A DNA stretch of 28,575 nt from Methanobacterium sp. (GCA_020855015.1 JAHKLP010000121.1:1-28575); one strand, 5' to 3'. Numbered from the stretch's first letter, positions 7,868 to 16,911 are shown. The notes: a model not told the origin generated them from the letters alone. Numbers and translations: made by a program.

Positions 7868-8110
7868 TTATTCCTCGATTATAAGGTTGTGTGAAAGGCG
7901 AATTGCATCTAGAAGTCCATGTGCATATGTTATGCATCCGAACGATGTTAGGAAATCTTTCTTATCCAAGTAGTACTGGGTGTCGTCCCGATAATTCTGG
8001 GCCATTTTTAAAATTTTCTCCTCTTTAGCACTGACTTTTATTGATTCTACTTCTTTTATATTTTTTGCAAAAAGCTTTAAATCTTTCTCGATTCTTTCTA
8101 TTGCGTCCAT
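7868..8110 (-). CDS. DUF357 family helical protein
   Basis: An 80-residue, probably all-helical protein that I recognise as DUF357. Its C-terminal segment YLDKKDFLTSFGCITYAHGL is the typical family signature. Small archaeal DUF357 proteins are uncharacterised. The first half is charged and coiled-coil-like (IEKDLKLFAKNIKEVE). The start ATG at 8110 lies 16 bases after the end of archaetidylinositol phosphate synthase, with GTGAT in the gap, so the genes are probably co-transcribed. Its conserved link with a lipid-head-group enzyme is suggestive but gives no function. Confidence 0.8.
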   Translation of the reverse strand: MDAIERIEKDLKLFAKNIKEVESIKVSAKEEKILKMAQNYRDDTQYYLDKKDFLTSFGCITYAHGLLDAIRLSHNLIIEE

Positions 8111-8126
8111 ATTATCACATGATACT

Positions 8127-8702
8127 TCAAAGTTTATTCAACTCCTTCCAGGAGTGGTAAACTCGTTGCAATACTGTTACGAATCCCAGGATGATTATCA
8201 GGAAAATAGCCATTGACATGAAAAAGTGTGGGTCGGTGAAGTATCCCAAGAATGCACCACCCAGTATTATGAATAGACGTTCTGCTCTTTCAGCAATTCC
8301 AACATCACATTTTATTCCTTCGACTTCTGCCCGGGCACGGACATAGCTCACAGTTAAAGAGGCAAGTAATGCCAGGATGCCCCAGAACCAGTTCACAAAC
8401 CCTCCATATATGACTCCGATTATTATGAATGCATCCGCGAAACGGTCGGAAGTGGAGTCCAGGAAACCTCCAAATTTGCTTTTGGTGTTATTTTTGCGGG
8501 CCACAGCACCATCTATAACATCAAAAAATCCGCTTAGGAGTATGAGTAATGCGCCTGCCAGGAGATTTCCCCTGGCAAAGGCATAGGCCGCAAAAATGCT
8601 AACTAGTAATCCGATTATCGTTAGGATATTGGGGTGTAATCTGATTTTACTGGCCACGGGGTTGATTAATCTTTGTATCTGAGGCCTTACTTTGTTTAAC
8701 AT
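8127..8702 (-). CDS. Archaetidylinositol phosphate synthase (CDP-alcohol phosphatidyltransferase)
   Basis: A 191-residue membrane enzyme with the full CDP-alcohol phosphotransferase signature, D-x2-DG-x2-AR-x8-G-x3-D-x3-D, seen as DVIDGAVARKNNTKSKFGGF followed by LDSTSD. It has about five or six hydrophobic helices. Family members of this size and sequence in Methanobacteriales join CDP-archaeol with inositol 1-phosphate to give archaetidylinositol phosphate, the precursor of inositol ether lipids. Other head groups (serine, glycerol phosphate) are alternatives, but the position and motif fit the inositol enzyme. ATG 8702 is probably close to the transcription start, because a TATA element lies at 8724-8732. 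It heads the DUF357/DUF434 cluster. Confidence 0.88.
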   Translation of the reverse strand: MLNKVRPQIQRLINPVASKIRLHPNILTIIGLLVSIFAAYAFARGNLLAGALLILLSGFFDVIDGAVARKNNTKSKFGGFLDSTSDRFADAFIIIGVIYGGFVNWFWGILALLASLTVSYVRARAEVEGIKCDVGIAERAERLFIILGGAFLGYFTDPHFFMSMAIFLIIILGFVTVLQRVYHSWKELNKL

Positions 8703-8723
8703 GGTTTAACACAACATATTAGG

Positions 8724-8732
8724 CTTTATACA
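8724..8732 (-). promoter_or_regulatory. TATA box for the archaetidylinositol phosphate synthase cluster
   Basis: Minus-strand TGTATAAAG is centred about 26 bases upstream of the ATG at 8702, the expected TATA-to-start distance for a nearly leaderless archaeal mRNA. Confidence 0.5.
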
Positions 8733-9138
8733 ATTGATAGTGCATTCACTTTGAAATTAATAATATCCTTGGTTTTAGATTCACAATATATATCCAATTG
8801 AAAGATGTGATATTAAAACCTTGCTTAAAAAGGATAAAACTTATAAATTATTATGTTTGGTTAAGGTGGAATCTAAATAATAAACGTTAATTATATAAAA
8901 AATATTGTAAAATGATTCATTTGTATAAATCAATATTTATCTCTTCATGTAATAAAAACTTCCAAAATTAATAATATATGTTAAATTGAATGGATTCAGA
9001 CATGTATTCTTCTATTAGGGCTCATCAACAAATCAATTTCCTATTATTGACTGAACCGAAAATTGTTTGAAACCAACAATTTATTTACATTAGGATCAAA
9101 TCAATCTATAAGATTTGACTTGCGGGGGAAATCAGTCA
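8733..9138. other. AT-rich intergenic region before the sensory block
   Basis: About 400 bases without a convincing gene separate the divergent lipid gene and kinase. The stretch is very AT-rich with several TATA-like words (for example near 8840 and 8895). A perfect 8-bp inverted repeat, AAATTGTT (9060-9067) and AACAATTT (9075-9082) with a 7-base loop, lies about 60 bases before the kinase and could be an operator or leader hairpin. A 22-codon frame at 9002-9070 has no ribosome binding site and was not called. Confidence 0.5.
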
Positions 9139-11175
9139 ATGGGGATTGGAAAAAAACTTTCCAAGGGTAAAATATCATCGAAATCCTTTAAAAAGGCAGT
9201 TATATTATCTATTCTCATTATTGTGGGTTATGGAATATTTACCATACTGTTTCGCAACAACTCAAATATTACCGTTCTCATCAACGATAATCTGGTCCCA
9301 ATAATTAATATTACAACTTTAATCATATTATTCTTTGCTTTTCGACGTTCAGAAACTTATGGGAAAGATTATTATCATGCCTGGTTGGCTATACTCATAT
9401 CCCAGACTTTTTGGGTATTCGGAGATCTTTTATGGTTAACCTGGAACTATGATTTGACGGATCAATTAATTTTGAGTTATGTTTACATATCATTCACTTT
9501 AAAAACAGTTTTCTTCTGTTTAGGGCTCTATTTAATTCCCAAACCACAAGTGGATGTGTTGAACCGGTACCGGAGGGTTATTGAGATTAGTATGGTGTTG
9601 GTCACCATAACCATGTTTTTCTGGTCCTTTTTAATACTACCCTTCACTAAGATAACCCCAATTGACACCTTCAATTTCCTGATTTTAGTACTGAACATCT
9701 TGTCCGTATTTGCCCTGATGTTTTTTGGCATTTACTTATTTGTTTTCTACGCAGGAAACCTGAAGAAAGGACCAGTTCCCTACATTCTAGCCAGTGCAAC
9801 CTTTCAAGTTGCTGCGGTCATAATCTATGCCTATGAATATATTTTGAATCTGTATCCTGCTGGCGGGATAGAAAACGTGTTCTGGATATCAGCTAGCCTA
9901 TCTCTGACTTTGGCCGCCCTGGTGCATATCCGTTGCCAACCTCCAAGAGTACTGGAAGATCTATCAATAGATTTTTGGCGATTTAAAATTCCATTCGAGA
10001 CCAACGTAGTATTATTATTAGGTGGGGTAGCGTATTTACTCCTTTCATGGGCTTATTATAATGATAGGGATGTTTTCGAAGTTTTATTATTGGGTGCTGG
10101 ATTTTTAGTGGGTTTAGCGATAATAAGGGCTGCAATTAACAACAGAGAAGTTCGCAAATCATATGAAAAACTGGAAGAAAGTAAAAAAACATATCAGACT
10201 ATTTTAAACACTATTAATGATGCATTGTATATAATTGACCCTCAAATAAATTTTTTAGAAGTTAATCAGGGAGCTCTGGATATGTACGGCTACAGTAAAC
10301 AGGAGATAATAGGGGAATCATTGGATATGTTATCAGCTCCTGGTAAAAATGATGTGGAAGAAATTGTGAATGCAGGTTTCCGCGCATTGAATGGAGAACA
10401 TCAGACCTTTGAATTCTGGGGCAAGAGGAAGAATGGTGAAATCTTCCCCAAAGAGGTAAAACTCAACAAAGCGATCTACTTCGGTCAGGATGTGGTGGTG
10501 GCTGTGGCCAGAGACATCACTATCAGAAAGGAGGATGAAAAACGTTTGAAAAAGTCTCTGGATGAGAAGGAGGCCATGGTCCAGGAGGTTCATCACCGGG
10601 TGAAAAACAATATGCAAGTGGTCTCCAGTTTACTGGGACTCCAATCCATGTATCTGGAAGATGATAAGGTCCAAAACGCTCTCCAGGAAAGTCAAAACAG
10701 GGTGCAGTCCATGTCCATGGTCCATGAGAAACTTTATCAAAGCAAAAACCTTTCCAGTGTTGATATGGAGGATTACATGCATCAAATCACACACTACCTT
10801 CTTAAGAACTATCAACTGGAGTCTAATAAGATAAAAACCAATATCCAGACAGAAAATGTTGAAATGGACATTAAAACCGCCTCACCTCTGGGTCTTATAA
10901 TTAATGAACTCATCACTAATTCCATAAAATACGCTTTTCCAGAGGGGGAGGGAGAGATAACCTTGAGGATTTGTTCAGTTGATGATTGTTATCATCTGAC
11001 TGTTGCCGATGATGGTGTTGGGCTACCTGATGATTTCCAGCTGGATATGACTGAAACACTGGGATTACAATTGGTAAAAAGGTTGGTGCGACAGATAGGG
11101 GGATCCATAGAATTGGGTGAGTCTAAGGGCACTGAATTTATCATCAAATTCCCGGCTAAACATCCAGAACGATAA
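9139..11175 (+). CDS. Membrane sensor histidine kinase (multi-TM, PAS, HisKA_2)
   Basis: A 678-residue kinase. The frame extends to a TTG at 9115, but ATG 9139 is preferred because GGGGGA lies about ten bases before it. The first ~330 residues hold eight to ten hydrophobic helices forming an unrecognised membrane sensor (MASE-like in layout). One PAS domain follows (about residues 350-460, TILNTINDALYIIDPQ). Then comes a HisKA_2 dimerisation domain with the phosphoaccepting His in QEVHHRVKNNMQ (residue 485 or 486), and a HATPase_c domain with NELITNSIKYAF, DDGVGLP and LGLQLVKRL. All kinase motifs are intact. It sits 42 bases before a REC-PAS regulator, which is its probable partner. The signal is unknown; a lipophilic or membrane-derived cue is possible given the large hydrophobic part. 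Confidence 0.88.
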   Translation: MGIGKKLSKGKISSKSFKKAVILSILIIVGYGIFTILFRNNSNITVLINDNLVPIINITTLIILFFAFRRSETYGKDYYHAWLAILISQTFWVFGDLLWLTWNYDLTDQLILSYVYISFTLKTVFFCLGLYLIPKPQVDVLNRYRRVIEISMVLVTITMFFWSFLILPFTKITPIDTFNFLILVLNILSVFALMFFGIYLFVFYAGNLKKGPVPYILASATFQVAAVIIYAYEYILNLYPAGGIENVFWISASLSLTLAALVHIRCQPPRVLEDLSIDFWRFKIPFETNVVLLLGGVAYLLLSWAYYNDRDVFEVLLLGAGFLVGLAIIRAAINNREVRKSYEKLEESKKTYQTILNTINDALYIIDPQINFLEVNQGALDMYGYSKQEIIGESLDMLSAPGKNDVEEIVNAGFRALNGEHQTFEFWGKRKNGEIFPKEVKLNKAIYFGQDVVVAVARDITIRKEDEKRLKKSLDEKEAMVQEVHHRVKNNMQVVSSLLGLQSMYLEDDKVQNALQESQNRVQSMSMVHEKLYQSKNLSSVDMEDYMHQITHYLLKNYQLESNKIKTNIQTENVEMDIKTASPLGLIINELITNSIKYAFPEGEGEITLRICSVDDCYHLTVADDGVGLPDDFQLDMTETLGLQLVKRLVRQIGGSIELGESKGTEFIIKFPAKHPER

Positions 11176-11217
11176 AGATCTGATAATAATAGGGGAGCAT
11201 TTTATAGGAGGCATTTA

Positions 11218-11949
11218 ATGGCTAAAAAGGTATTGATCGTGGAAGATGAAGGCATAACCTCACTTGAACTTGAAAGTAAAATTCGTAAATGGGGTTATGA
11301 TCCCGTAGGGGTTGCTGTTTCTGGGGAGGAGGCTCTGGTAATGGCCCGGGACCTCAAACCAGATCTGATGATCATGGATATAAGACTTCAGGGAGAAGAA
11401 GATGGAGTGGAAGTTGCTGAGAAAATCTTGAAGGAGATGAAAATCTCACTCATTTATATCACTGCTCATTCATCAGATTTGATGATGGATCGGGCGCATA
11501 AGACTTCGCCTCATGCTTACTTCATTAAACCCTTTAATGATAGTGAATTGAAGTTCTCAGTTGAAATGGCCCTATACAAGCATGAAATGGGAAAAAAGCT
11601 CAAGGAATCTAAGAATAAGTACAAAACCCTCATGGATAACCTGATGGTCGGGGTTTTTATCACGGAACTAAATGGTGATATATTAATGGTGAATCAATAC
11701 ATGGCTGATATGTCCAGTGAAAGTTCTATCGAAGGAGTTATTGGGAGAAATTTTAGAAGCATGTTTGTCCATTCACATGAAATTGAAAAGCTCATGGAAA
11801 AATTAGAAAAAGAAGATAAAATAATTAATGAAATCTTAACTCTGGTCAATGGTAATAATCAAAAGATAGAGATTGAAGTGAGTGCTAAAATCAATGAAAA
11901 TCTTGTTTATGGTGTGGTGACTTCCAAAAAAGAAGTTTTTTCTCCCTAG
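11218..11949 (+). CDS. Response regulator with PAS output domain (REC-PAS)
   Basis: A 243-residue protein. The REC domain (about 1-120) has the acidic pair VEDE, the phosphoacceptor Asp54 in IMDIRLQG, YITAHS (Thr switch) and the KPF lysine motif. It is joined by a helical linker to a single PAS domain (about 135-235, TLMDNLMVGVFITELNGDIL). There is no DNA-binding or enzymatic output domain, so the phosphoryl signal is likely passed through PAS-mediated protein contacts, a common methanogen layout. A very strong AGGAGG ribosome binding site precedes ATG 11218. It follows the membrane kinase by 42 bases, and the two are probably one operon. The REC part closely resembles that of the hybrid kinase at 12669. 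Confidence 0.88.
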   Translation: MAKKVLIVEDEGITSLELESKIRKWGYDPVGVAVSGEEALVMARDLKPDLMIMDIRLQGEEDGVEVAEKILKEMKISLIYITAHSSDLMMDRAHKTSPHAYFIKPFNDSELKFSVEMALYKHEMGKKLKESKNKYKTLMDNLMVGVFITELNGDILMVNQYMADMSSESSIEGVIGRNFRSMFVHSHEIEKLMEKLEKEDKIINEILTLVNGNNQKIEIEVSAKINENLVYGVVTSKKEVFSP

Positions 11950-12470
11950 AAACATATTTTTTTTAATTCACTTCAGATTTTAATAAAAATAGAATCTATG
12001 TAGAATTATTGCAACTGGCGGATCAATAATTCGAAGAACCCTGATTTTCTTTTTTTACAAAACTATTATAAGTCTTGGTTATCAATCTGATGAGTGTTAA
12101 AGATTTAAAGCAAGAGTGTTTGTTATGGTTATTTAAAAGGTCAAATTTGAAAAATATGTTGTATGGGAAATTGTATTCGAAGTAAAATTAACTTCAGAAG
12201 AGTTCTAAACCTGCAACATAGGACCATTGGAACATTTAGGTAACTATGAAATTAAGAAAAAAGATGATAAAATTCTAATTATCTGCAGGACACATGAAAA
12301 AGGATTAAAAGAAAACGAAACCATTGATGATAGGTTAGAACTCATAAAAGAAGACATAAACATCATGGTGACCAATTTCAGAGTTTAAATCTCAGGTAAG
12401 GTATATATAAATGATTTGGAAATAAACTAACTCACATCCTAATCCCTCTTTCAAGAATCAGTATACAGAT
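11950..12470. other. Intergenic region holding a decayed gene and a tRNA promoter
   Basis: This 521-base stretch has a T tract just after the regulator (11958-11965, likely terminator), a TATA-like word near 12063-12070, a small gene broken by two ochre codons (12125-12388), and a TATA box (TATATAAAT, 12402-12410) likely to serve tRNA-Leu(CAG). Nothing else was recognised. Confidence 0.5.
12125..12388 (+). pseudogene. Small gene of unknown family interrupted by two in-frame TAA codons
   Basis: The frame from ATG 12125 runs to TAA 12386-12388 (88 codons). It is interrupted by TAA at codon 4 (12134-12136) and codon 28 (12206-12208), with no frameshift. The rest reads like real protein: KVKFEKYVVWEIVFEVKLTS before the second stop; TCNIGPLEHLGNYEIKKK and IICRTHEKGLKEN after it, ending in IMVTNFRV. 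Normal codon use and the preserved frame suggest recent inactivation of an ~87-residue protein. The family is not recognised. Methanogens read TAG, not TAA, as pyrrolysine, so recoding is unlikely. A rival reading is an unannotated short gene starting at a non-ATG codon after the second stop. It lies between a two-component pair and tRNA-Leu(CAG). Confidence 0.6.
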
Positions 12471-12558
<88 letters not shown>

Positions 12559-12563
12559 ATTTA

Positions 12564-12571
12564 TTTTTTTT
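12564..12571 (+). terminator. T tract after tRNA-Leu(CAG)
   Basis: Eight consecutive T interrupted by one A, followed by more T runs (near 12588 and 12599), lie within 20 bases of the tRNA end and fit archaeal poly-T termination. Confidence 0.55.
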
Positions 12572-12668
12572 ATTATCAACGTTGCATTTTTTTATCCATT
12601 TTTTTTATCAACTATTACTGACTTTTTTTATTTTTTACATAAGAAGTAATTAGGATTATTAACATACT

Positions 12669-15600
12669 ATGTTGTTGGTTATTCTCATGGCAGATGTTAA
12701 AATTCTTCTGGTAGAAGATGAAAGCATTGAGGCAATGGATATCCAGCGTACCCTGGAATCTTTTGGGTATAATGTTCCATATGTTGCTTCAAAAGGCGAT
12801 GAAGCTGTCACTAAAGCCTTAGAAATTAGGCCAGATATTATTTTAATGGATATAATTCTCAAAGGGGAAATGGATGGTATTGAAACTGCTAACGAAATTA
12901 AAAACCTTAACATACCGATTATTTACTTAACTGCTCATTCTGAAGAACCTACGATTGAAAGAGCCAAACTTACAGGGCCATATGGATATATAATTAAACC
13001 TTACGATGCTAATGAGCTTAAATATGCCATAGAGCTGGCTCTTTACAAGAATAAGATGGAAAATGAACTGAAAGAAAGTGAAGAGAAGTACCATAATATT
13101 TTTGAAAACAGTTTAGAGGCTATTCTGTTAACAGCTCCTGATGGTTCTATTTTAGCAGCAAATCCCGCCGCTGAAGAACTATTTGGATATACTGAAGCAA
13201 AATTATGTGAAATTGGCAGATCTGGAATTGTCGATACAGAAGACTCTCAATTACCAATTCTCCTGGAAGAAAGACGATTGAAAGGGAAAACCAAAGGTGA
13301 ACTAACTTTCAAACGTAAAAACGGGGAAAAATTCCTTGGTTTTTTGTCTTCACATATTTTCTATGATGAAACTGGCAATGAAAAAACCAGCATGATTATC
13401 ATGGATCTCAGTACGTTAAAAAAAGCTGAAAATAAGATAAAAGAATCTGAAAACTATTATAAGACTATATTTGAGCATACTGGAACTGCAAACGTTATTA
13501 TTGAAGAAGATACAACTATATCTCTGGCTAACGCAAAATTTGAAAAGCTTAGTGGTTATTCGCGAGAAGAGATCGAAGGCAAGAAAAGTTGGACTGATTT
13601 TGTTGTAGGCGATGATCTTGAAAAAATGGAGGATTATCATCGCCTTCGTAGAATTAATCATAGTTCAGCACCTATCATATATGATTTCAGATTCATTGAT
13701 AGGAAGGGGGATATTAAAAACATCCATTTAGAAGTTGAAATGATTCCAAACACCAAGAAGAGTGTGGCAGCTCTTCTTGACATCACAGAACATAAAAATG
13801 CACTTGAAGAAATTCAAAAACTCTATAAAATGGAGAGTGAAACACGTGCTGATGCTGAAGCTGCAAAAAAAGAGATTTACACTGTGCTGGAGAGGGTCAG
13901 TGATTCATTTGTGGCTTTGGATAACAACTGGAATTATACCTATGTGAATAAGAAGGGAGCAGAACATTTCGGTAAAACTCCAGAAGAAATGATTGGCCAG
14001 CATATATGGACTATGTTCCCAGAGGGAATTGATCAGCCATTTTATAAAGCCTACCACAAGGCAATGCAAGAACAAAAATTCATCCATCTAGAAGAATATT
14101 ACGAACCCTACGATTGCTGGTTTGAAAATGACATTTATCCATCGGAAGATGGGATCACTATCTTTTTTAAAGACATCACTGAAGAAAAAAAAGCTGAAAA
14201 AACTCTTAAAGAAAGTGAAGAGAAGTATAGGCAACTTTTTGAAACAATGACTCAGGGAGTTATATACCATGATGCCGATGGCATTATAACCTCTATGAAT
14301 CCGGCAGCAGAGAATATCCTGGGTTACACAGCAGATGAAATTCCAGATGAAACCTCAAAGGGCCATAGTTGGACTTACATACACGAAGATGGCACAGACT
14401 TTCCGGGAGAAACTCATCCATCCATGATTGCCTTAAAAACTGGCAAATCAATTAAAAATGTGGTTATGGGAATTAAAACTCCTAATAAAGAAGAATATAA
14501 TTGGTTGAAGATTGATGCTGTACCTCAATTCAAGTATGGGGAGAAAAAACCCTATCAGGTCTACACACTATTGGAAGATATCACTCAACGTAAAAAAGCA
14601 GAAATGGCCCTTTCTATAAGTGAAAATAAATATAGAACACTCTTTGATAATGCTGGGGATGGCATCCTTCTAATGAAAGATAACCTTTTTGTAGAATGTA
14701 ATGAAAAAGCCCTGGAGATCTATGGTGCAACCAGAGATCAAATAATAGGGCAATCACCCTATAAATTTTCACCAGAATTCCAACCAGATGGAGAAAGATC
14801 TGAAGATAAAGCAATTGAATTTATCAATAAAGCTCTTGATGGTCATTCCCAGAATTTCGAATGGAAACATCTCCGTTATGATGGAACACCTTTTTATGCT
14901 GGAATAACTTTAAATCAACTGCAAATAGGAAATGAATATCTGCTCCAGGCCATTGTAAGGGATATAACTGAAAGAAAGGAGGTTGAGTATTTACTTAAGA
15001 AAAGTGCAGAACGTTTCCGTGCAGTTGCAGAATCAGCTGTGGATGCAATTGTAACCACTGATGCAAAGGGAAATATCATGTTCTTTAATAATAGTTTAAC
15101 CACTATATTTGGCTATACTAAAGAAGAAATAATCGGTAAATCTTTAACAATACTTATGCCTGAAAGATTTAGAATAGATTACCTTAAAGAACTCGAAAAA
15201 TTCGAAAAAAGTGGCGAACACAGGTTGATCGGGAGAATAGTTGCCACAACTGGGTTGAAAAAAGATGGAAGCGAGTTCCCCTTTGAAATGTCACTTGCCG
15301 CCTGGAAATCCCGGGGAAAAAAATACTTCACTTCCATTATCAGAGACATAACTGAGCGTAAACTGGCTGAAGAAGCTCTTCATGAAAGTGAAGAGAAATA
15401 TAAAACACTTTTTGAGTCTGGACCTTCTTACACTATACTTTTAGGTTTTGATGGCATAATATTAGATTTTAATGTATCTGCCGAGCAAATTATTGGCATA
15501 TCTAAAGAGGAATTGGTTGGGAAACATTTTTCAGAATTAAAAATCTTCCCTGAAGAGGACTTATCCCTGCATGAGAAAAAATTTCTCCAAATATTCAAGC

Positions 15601-16394
15601 ATGAAGTTGTAGACCCTTATGAATCTAAAATCATTGATAAAAATGGTGAAATTCGGTGGGGAGACACCTCTTTAACTATTATAAGGAAAAATAATGTGCC
15701 TGCTTATGTTCTGGTAATTTTTAATGATATTACAGAACGTAAACAAGCGGAAAATGAGATAATGCAATCTCTCCAAGAAAAAGAGCTTCTTCTTAGGGAG
15801 ATTCATCATCGGGTAAAAAATAATATGCAGATTATTTCTAGTTTGTTGAATTTGCAGATGGAGTTTGAGCATTTGGATGAGACTCTGGGGGTTTTAAAGG
15901 AAAGTCAGGGGCGAGTGAAAAGTATGGCCATGGTCCATGAGAAACTATACCAATCCCCCATGTTTAACAACATCAATTTCAGAGAGTATGTTGAAAAACT
16001 GGTTTATGACATATTTTATTCCTATGGAGTTAAATCAGGGTCAATTGAACCAGTCTTAAATATCGATGATATTAATCTAAACATCGACACTGCCATACCA
16101 TTAGGTCTAATTGTTAACGAACTGGTGACTAACAGTGTTAAATATGCCTTTCCTCAAGGTGAAGGAACTATAAGAGTCGAACTTAAGTCTCTCCAAGACG
16201 GAATGGAACTTGTTATCGCTGATGATGGGATGGGATTACCAGAAGAATTTGATATCGAAAAAACAGAAACTCTTGGTCTGCAACTGGTGAAAAGTTTAAC
16301 CGACCAAATCGACGGCGAAATAGAACTAGAAAGGGGTCAGGGAACAAAATTCAAGCTCAAATTTAAAGAATTAAAGTACAAAGAACGGGTTTGA
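12669..16394 (+). CDS. Giant hybrid sensor kinase: REC, seven PAS, HisKA_2, HATPase
   Basis: A 1241-residue soluble protein. Domains in order: REC (about 8-125; acidic LVEDE, Asp61 in LMDIILKG, TAHS, KPY); seven PAS/PAC units (about 135-255, 258-375, 400-510, 514-645, 651-775, 779-900, 905-1030); HisKA_2 with phosphoacceptor His in REIHHRVKNNMQ (His1046 or 1047); and HATPase_c with NELVTNSVKYAF, DDGMGLP and LGLQLVKSL. No membrane segment is present, so it acts in the cytoplasm. The REC domain is at the front, so phosphorylation by another kinase, perhaps the one at 9139, could gate this kinase. ATG 12669 or 12687 (MADVKIL) could be the start; neither has a ribosome binding site, and the second gives the standard REC start. 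It lies between two tRNA-Leu genes. The PAS-linker DNA repeats (GAAAGTGAAGAGAA near 13074, 14211, 15384) point to internal duplication. Confidence 0.92.
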   Translation: MLLVILMADVKILLVEDESIEAMDIQRTLESFGYNVPYVASKGDEAVTKALEIRPDIILMDIILKGEMDGIETANEIKNLNIPIIYLTAHSEEPTIERAKLTGPYGYIIKPYDANELKYAIELALYKNKMENELKESEEKYHNIFENSLEAILLTAPDGSILAANPAAEELFGYTEAKLCEIGRSGIVDTEDSQLPILLEERRLKGKTKGELTFKRKNGEKFLGFLSSHIFYDETGNEKTSMIIMDLSTLKKAENKIKESENYYKTIFEHTGTANVIIEEDTTISLANAKFEKLSGYSREEIEGKKSWTDFVVGDDLEKMEDYHRLRRINHSSAPIIYDFRFIDRKGDIKNIHLEVEMIPNTKKSVAALLDITEHKNALEEIQKLYKMESETRADAEAAKKEIYTVLERVSDSFVALDNNWNYTYVNKKGAEHFGKTPEEMIGQHIWTMFPEGIDQPFYKAYHKAMQEQKFIHLEEYYEPYDCWFENDIYPSEDGITIFFKDITEEKKAEKTLKESEEKYRQLFETMTQGVIYHDADGIITSMNPAAENILGYTADEIPDETSKGHSWTYIHEDGTDFPGETHPSMIALKTGKSIKNVVMGIKTPNKEEYNWLKIDAVPQFKYGEKKPYQVYTLLEDITQRKKAEMALSISENKYRTLFDNAGDGILLMKDNLFVECNEKALEIYGATRDQIIGQSPYKFSPEFQPDGERSEDKAIEFINKALDGHSQNFEWKHLRYDGTPFYAGITLNQLQIGNEYLLQAIVRDITERKEVEYLLKKSAERFRAVAESAVDAIVTTDAKGNIMFFNNSLTTIFGYTKEEIIGKSLTILMPERFRIDYLKELEKFEKSGEHRLIGRIVATTGLKKDGSEFPFEMSLAAWKSRGKKYFTSIIRDITERKLAEEALHESEEKYKTLFESGPSYTILLGFDGIILDFNVSAEQIIGISKEELVGKHFSELKIFPEEDLSLHEKKFLQIFKHEVVDPYESKIIDKNGEIRWGDTSLTIIRKNNVPAYVLVIFNDITERKQAENEIMQSLQEKELLLREIHHRVKNNMQIISSLLNLQMEFEHLDETLGVLKESQGRVKSMAMVHEKLYQSPMFNNINFREYVEKLVYDIFYSYGVKSGSIEPVLNIDDINLNIDTAIPLGLIVNELVTNSVKYAFPQGEGTIRVELKSLQDGMELVIADDGMGLPEEFDIEKTETLGLQLVKSLTDQIDGEIELERGQGTKFKLKFKELKYKERV

Positions 16395-16422
16395 ACTTAA
16401 CAGTCACAGAATTATGTATGGA

Positions 16423-16911
16423 TTATTTTTCCATTGTTCTTAGTTTACTCTCTCTGTTTTCCTCTGACCAGAGTCTCTGAGCATAATTAACAATCTCCAA
16501 CAAGTGCATGTACCTTATTTGAGGAGTTATTTTAGTTACTCTCCTATCAATTTTATGCCTATAACGTCCATAATAGTTAGATCTGCATTTCTTGTATTTC
16601 TCATCCATAATAGAAACATATTCATAAGAAAAATCCATCTTATTATCCTGGTTGAAAATGTTTTCCAGTTCCTGGTTGATGTTGAACAATAATCCCAGGG
16701 TCAGGTCTAGATCATCAACATCCACTAATCTACCATTTTCCATGTTCTTAGCGTTGATCTGGTAAATACCATCTAAATATTCTATGATCTGGCTGTGCCA
16801 TTTTTCAAATTCTTTACTGGGGAAAACCAGAATGTCATCGGTTTTCCTGAATAGTTGAGGTTTGTATAGTAATAATTCCCTCTGATCAACAATCCCGTAA
16901 CTATGTCTCAT
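16423..16911 (-). CDS. Uncharacterised protein, intact copy of a local paralogue pair
   Basis: I do not recognise the family. The frame extends to a TTG at 16929 without ribosome binding site. ATG 16911 (MRHSYGIVD) is preferred because the neighbouring paralogue begins MRTSQGILF from a start with a strong binding site. The result is 162 residues, soluble, rich in charged and aromatic residues, with a helix-forming middle (FEKWHSQIIEYLDGIYQI) and a basic Tyr/Arg-rich stretch (YYGRYRHKIDRR) that could contact nucleic acid or acidic partners. It is convergent with the giant kinase, with 28 bases between the two stop codons, and upstream of its broken relative. A TATA-like GTTTATAGATTT lies near 16980-16991. 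The context suggests an accessory protein of the sensory block, but no function can be assigned. Confidence 0.7.
   Translation of the reverse strand: MRHSYGIVDQRELLLYKPQLFRKTDDILVFPSKEFEKWHSQIIEYLDGIYQINAKNMENGRLVDVDDLDLTLGLLFNINQELENIFNQDNKMDFSYEYVSIMDEKYKKCRSNYYGRYRHKIDRRVTKITPQIRYMHLLEIVNYAQRLWSEENRESKLRTMEK

Noticed and set aside
12134..12208. TAA codons read as a special amino acid
   Set aside because: Methanogen recoding (pyrrolysine) uses TAG, and no TAA recoding signal is evident; decay is simpler.
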